From contig JAHJMN010000213.1 of the NCBI GenBank assembly GCA_018821305.1, positions 1 to 35,567 of the forward strand: a stretch of DNA of 35,567 nucleotides, given 5' to 3'. Shown piece by piece: positions 35,470 through 35,567 of the stretch. The position numbers and the translations under genes are program-made. The notes under the pieces are model-generated. The model was not told where the DNA came from, did no database searches, and saw only the letters and a program-made list of their open reading frames with translations. Within the stretch, counting starts at the first letter, position 1. Every line of letters begins with the position of its first letter. The stretch is from Myxococcota bacterium (GTDB lineage: Bacteria > Myxococcota_A > Polyangia > HGW-17).

Positions 35470-35567
35470 GAGCCCCTGATTTCCTGTTCCTGCTACTGAT
35501 TTCCTGTTTATCTGAAATTTTTTAACAGGGACTCAGGTAGTCAGGCAAACAGGATCAGGATCAGGTC
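35470..35567. repeat. CCTG/CAGG phrase repeats at the window end
   Basis: CCTGATTTCCTGTTCCTG (about 35476-35493) and a second CTGATTTCCTG are followed, after about 15 bp, by an inverted set of CAGG words (35527-35566). The plus-strand phrase closely resembles that at 322-350. The arms could fold into a long imperfect hairpin. The element may be cut by the window end. Confidence 0.5.

Noticed and set aside
35334-35525. A 63-codon frame after rlmB
   Set aside because: It starts with GTG inside the inverted-repeat element and runs through low-complexity repeats; no ribosome site or family.
1-35567. tRNA and rRNA genes
   Set aside because: No cloverleaf with a T-loop GTTCRA pattern and no rRNA-like stretch was recognised in the gaps.

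Overview
The window looks like a chromosomal segment of a Gram-negative bacterium of the Myxococcota / former Deltaproteobacteria type. The evidence is a protein C-terminus with the Gly-Cys / membrane segment / Arg-Arg-Arg layout of the MYXO-CTERM sorting signal, a DUF4388 (PATAN) protein, FHA-domain Tad secretion parts, a Hanks-type kinase with a membrane anchor, two Cys-rich lipoproteins, and genes of the mevalonate branch of isoprenoid synthesis. The assignment is an inference; no rRNA or tRNA gene is present to test it.

Layout. 1-418: no convincing gene, but a run of hairpins and CCTG-phrase repeats. 419-2208 (minus): UbiA/MenA-type prenyltransferase and polyprenyl diphosphate synthase, probably one operon. 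2393-3604 (plus): CapD-type nucleotide-sugar dehydratase. 3628-3849: a 222-bp element with 21-bp terminal inverted repeats. 3851-5203 (minus): MATE transporter. 5598-7412 (plus): membrane Ser/Thr kinase. 7535-9778 (plus): U32-family protein. 9814-11118 (minus): Cys-rich adhesin-like lipoprotein. 11241-15230 (minus): HEAT-repeat surface protein, type 2 IPP isomerase and mevalonate kinase, with overlapping ends. 15348-18644 (minus): a lipoprotein made almost wholly of 43 six-cysteine repeats. 18910-26494 (plus): secretin, FHA-CpaF ATPase, FHA-TM-TPR protein and lipoprotein, closed by a terminator. 26671-27942: DUF4388 protein with its own promoter. 28141-29248: cysteine synthase and a 54-residue small ORF. 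29420-35288 (plus): ABC ATPase, GldF/GldG-like fused permease, DUF4340 protein, pyrF and rlmB, all with overlapping stop/start codons. 35289-35567: more intergenic repeats.

How the parts may work together. Prenyltransferase, polyprenyl synthase, IPP isomerase and mevalonate kinase supply isoprenoid precursors and probably a quinone side chain. The secretin/CpaF/FHA/TPR/lipoprotein run resembles a stripped-down Tad machine under phosphothreonine control; no TadB/TadC platform, pilin or prepilin peptidase is seen in this window. It is transcribed divergently from the giant Cys-rich lipoprotein across a shared 265-bp region, so the two may be co-regulated. The ABC/GldG/DUF4340 trio resembles the gliding-type ABC module.

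Several intergenic regions carry short inverted-repeat elements (terminal motif close to GTTACTGTCCTGA) and CCTG/CAGG phrase repeats. These are the least explained part of the window.
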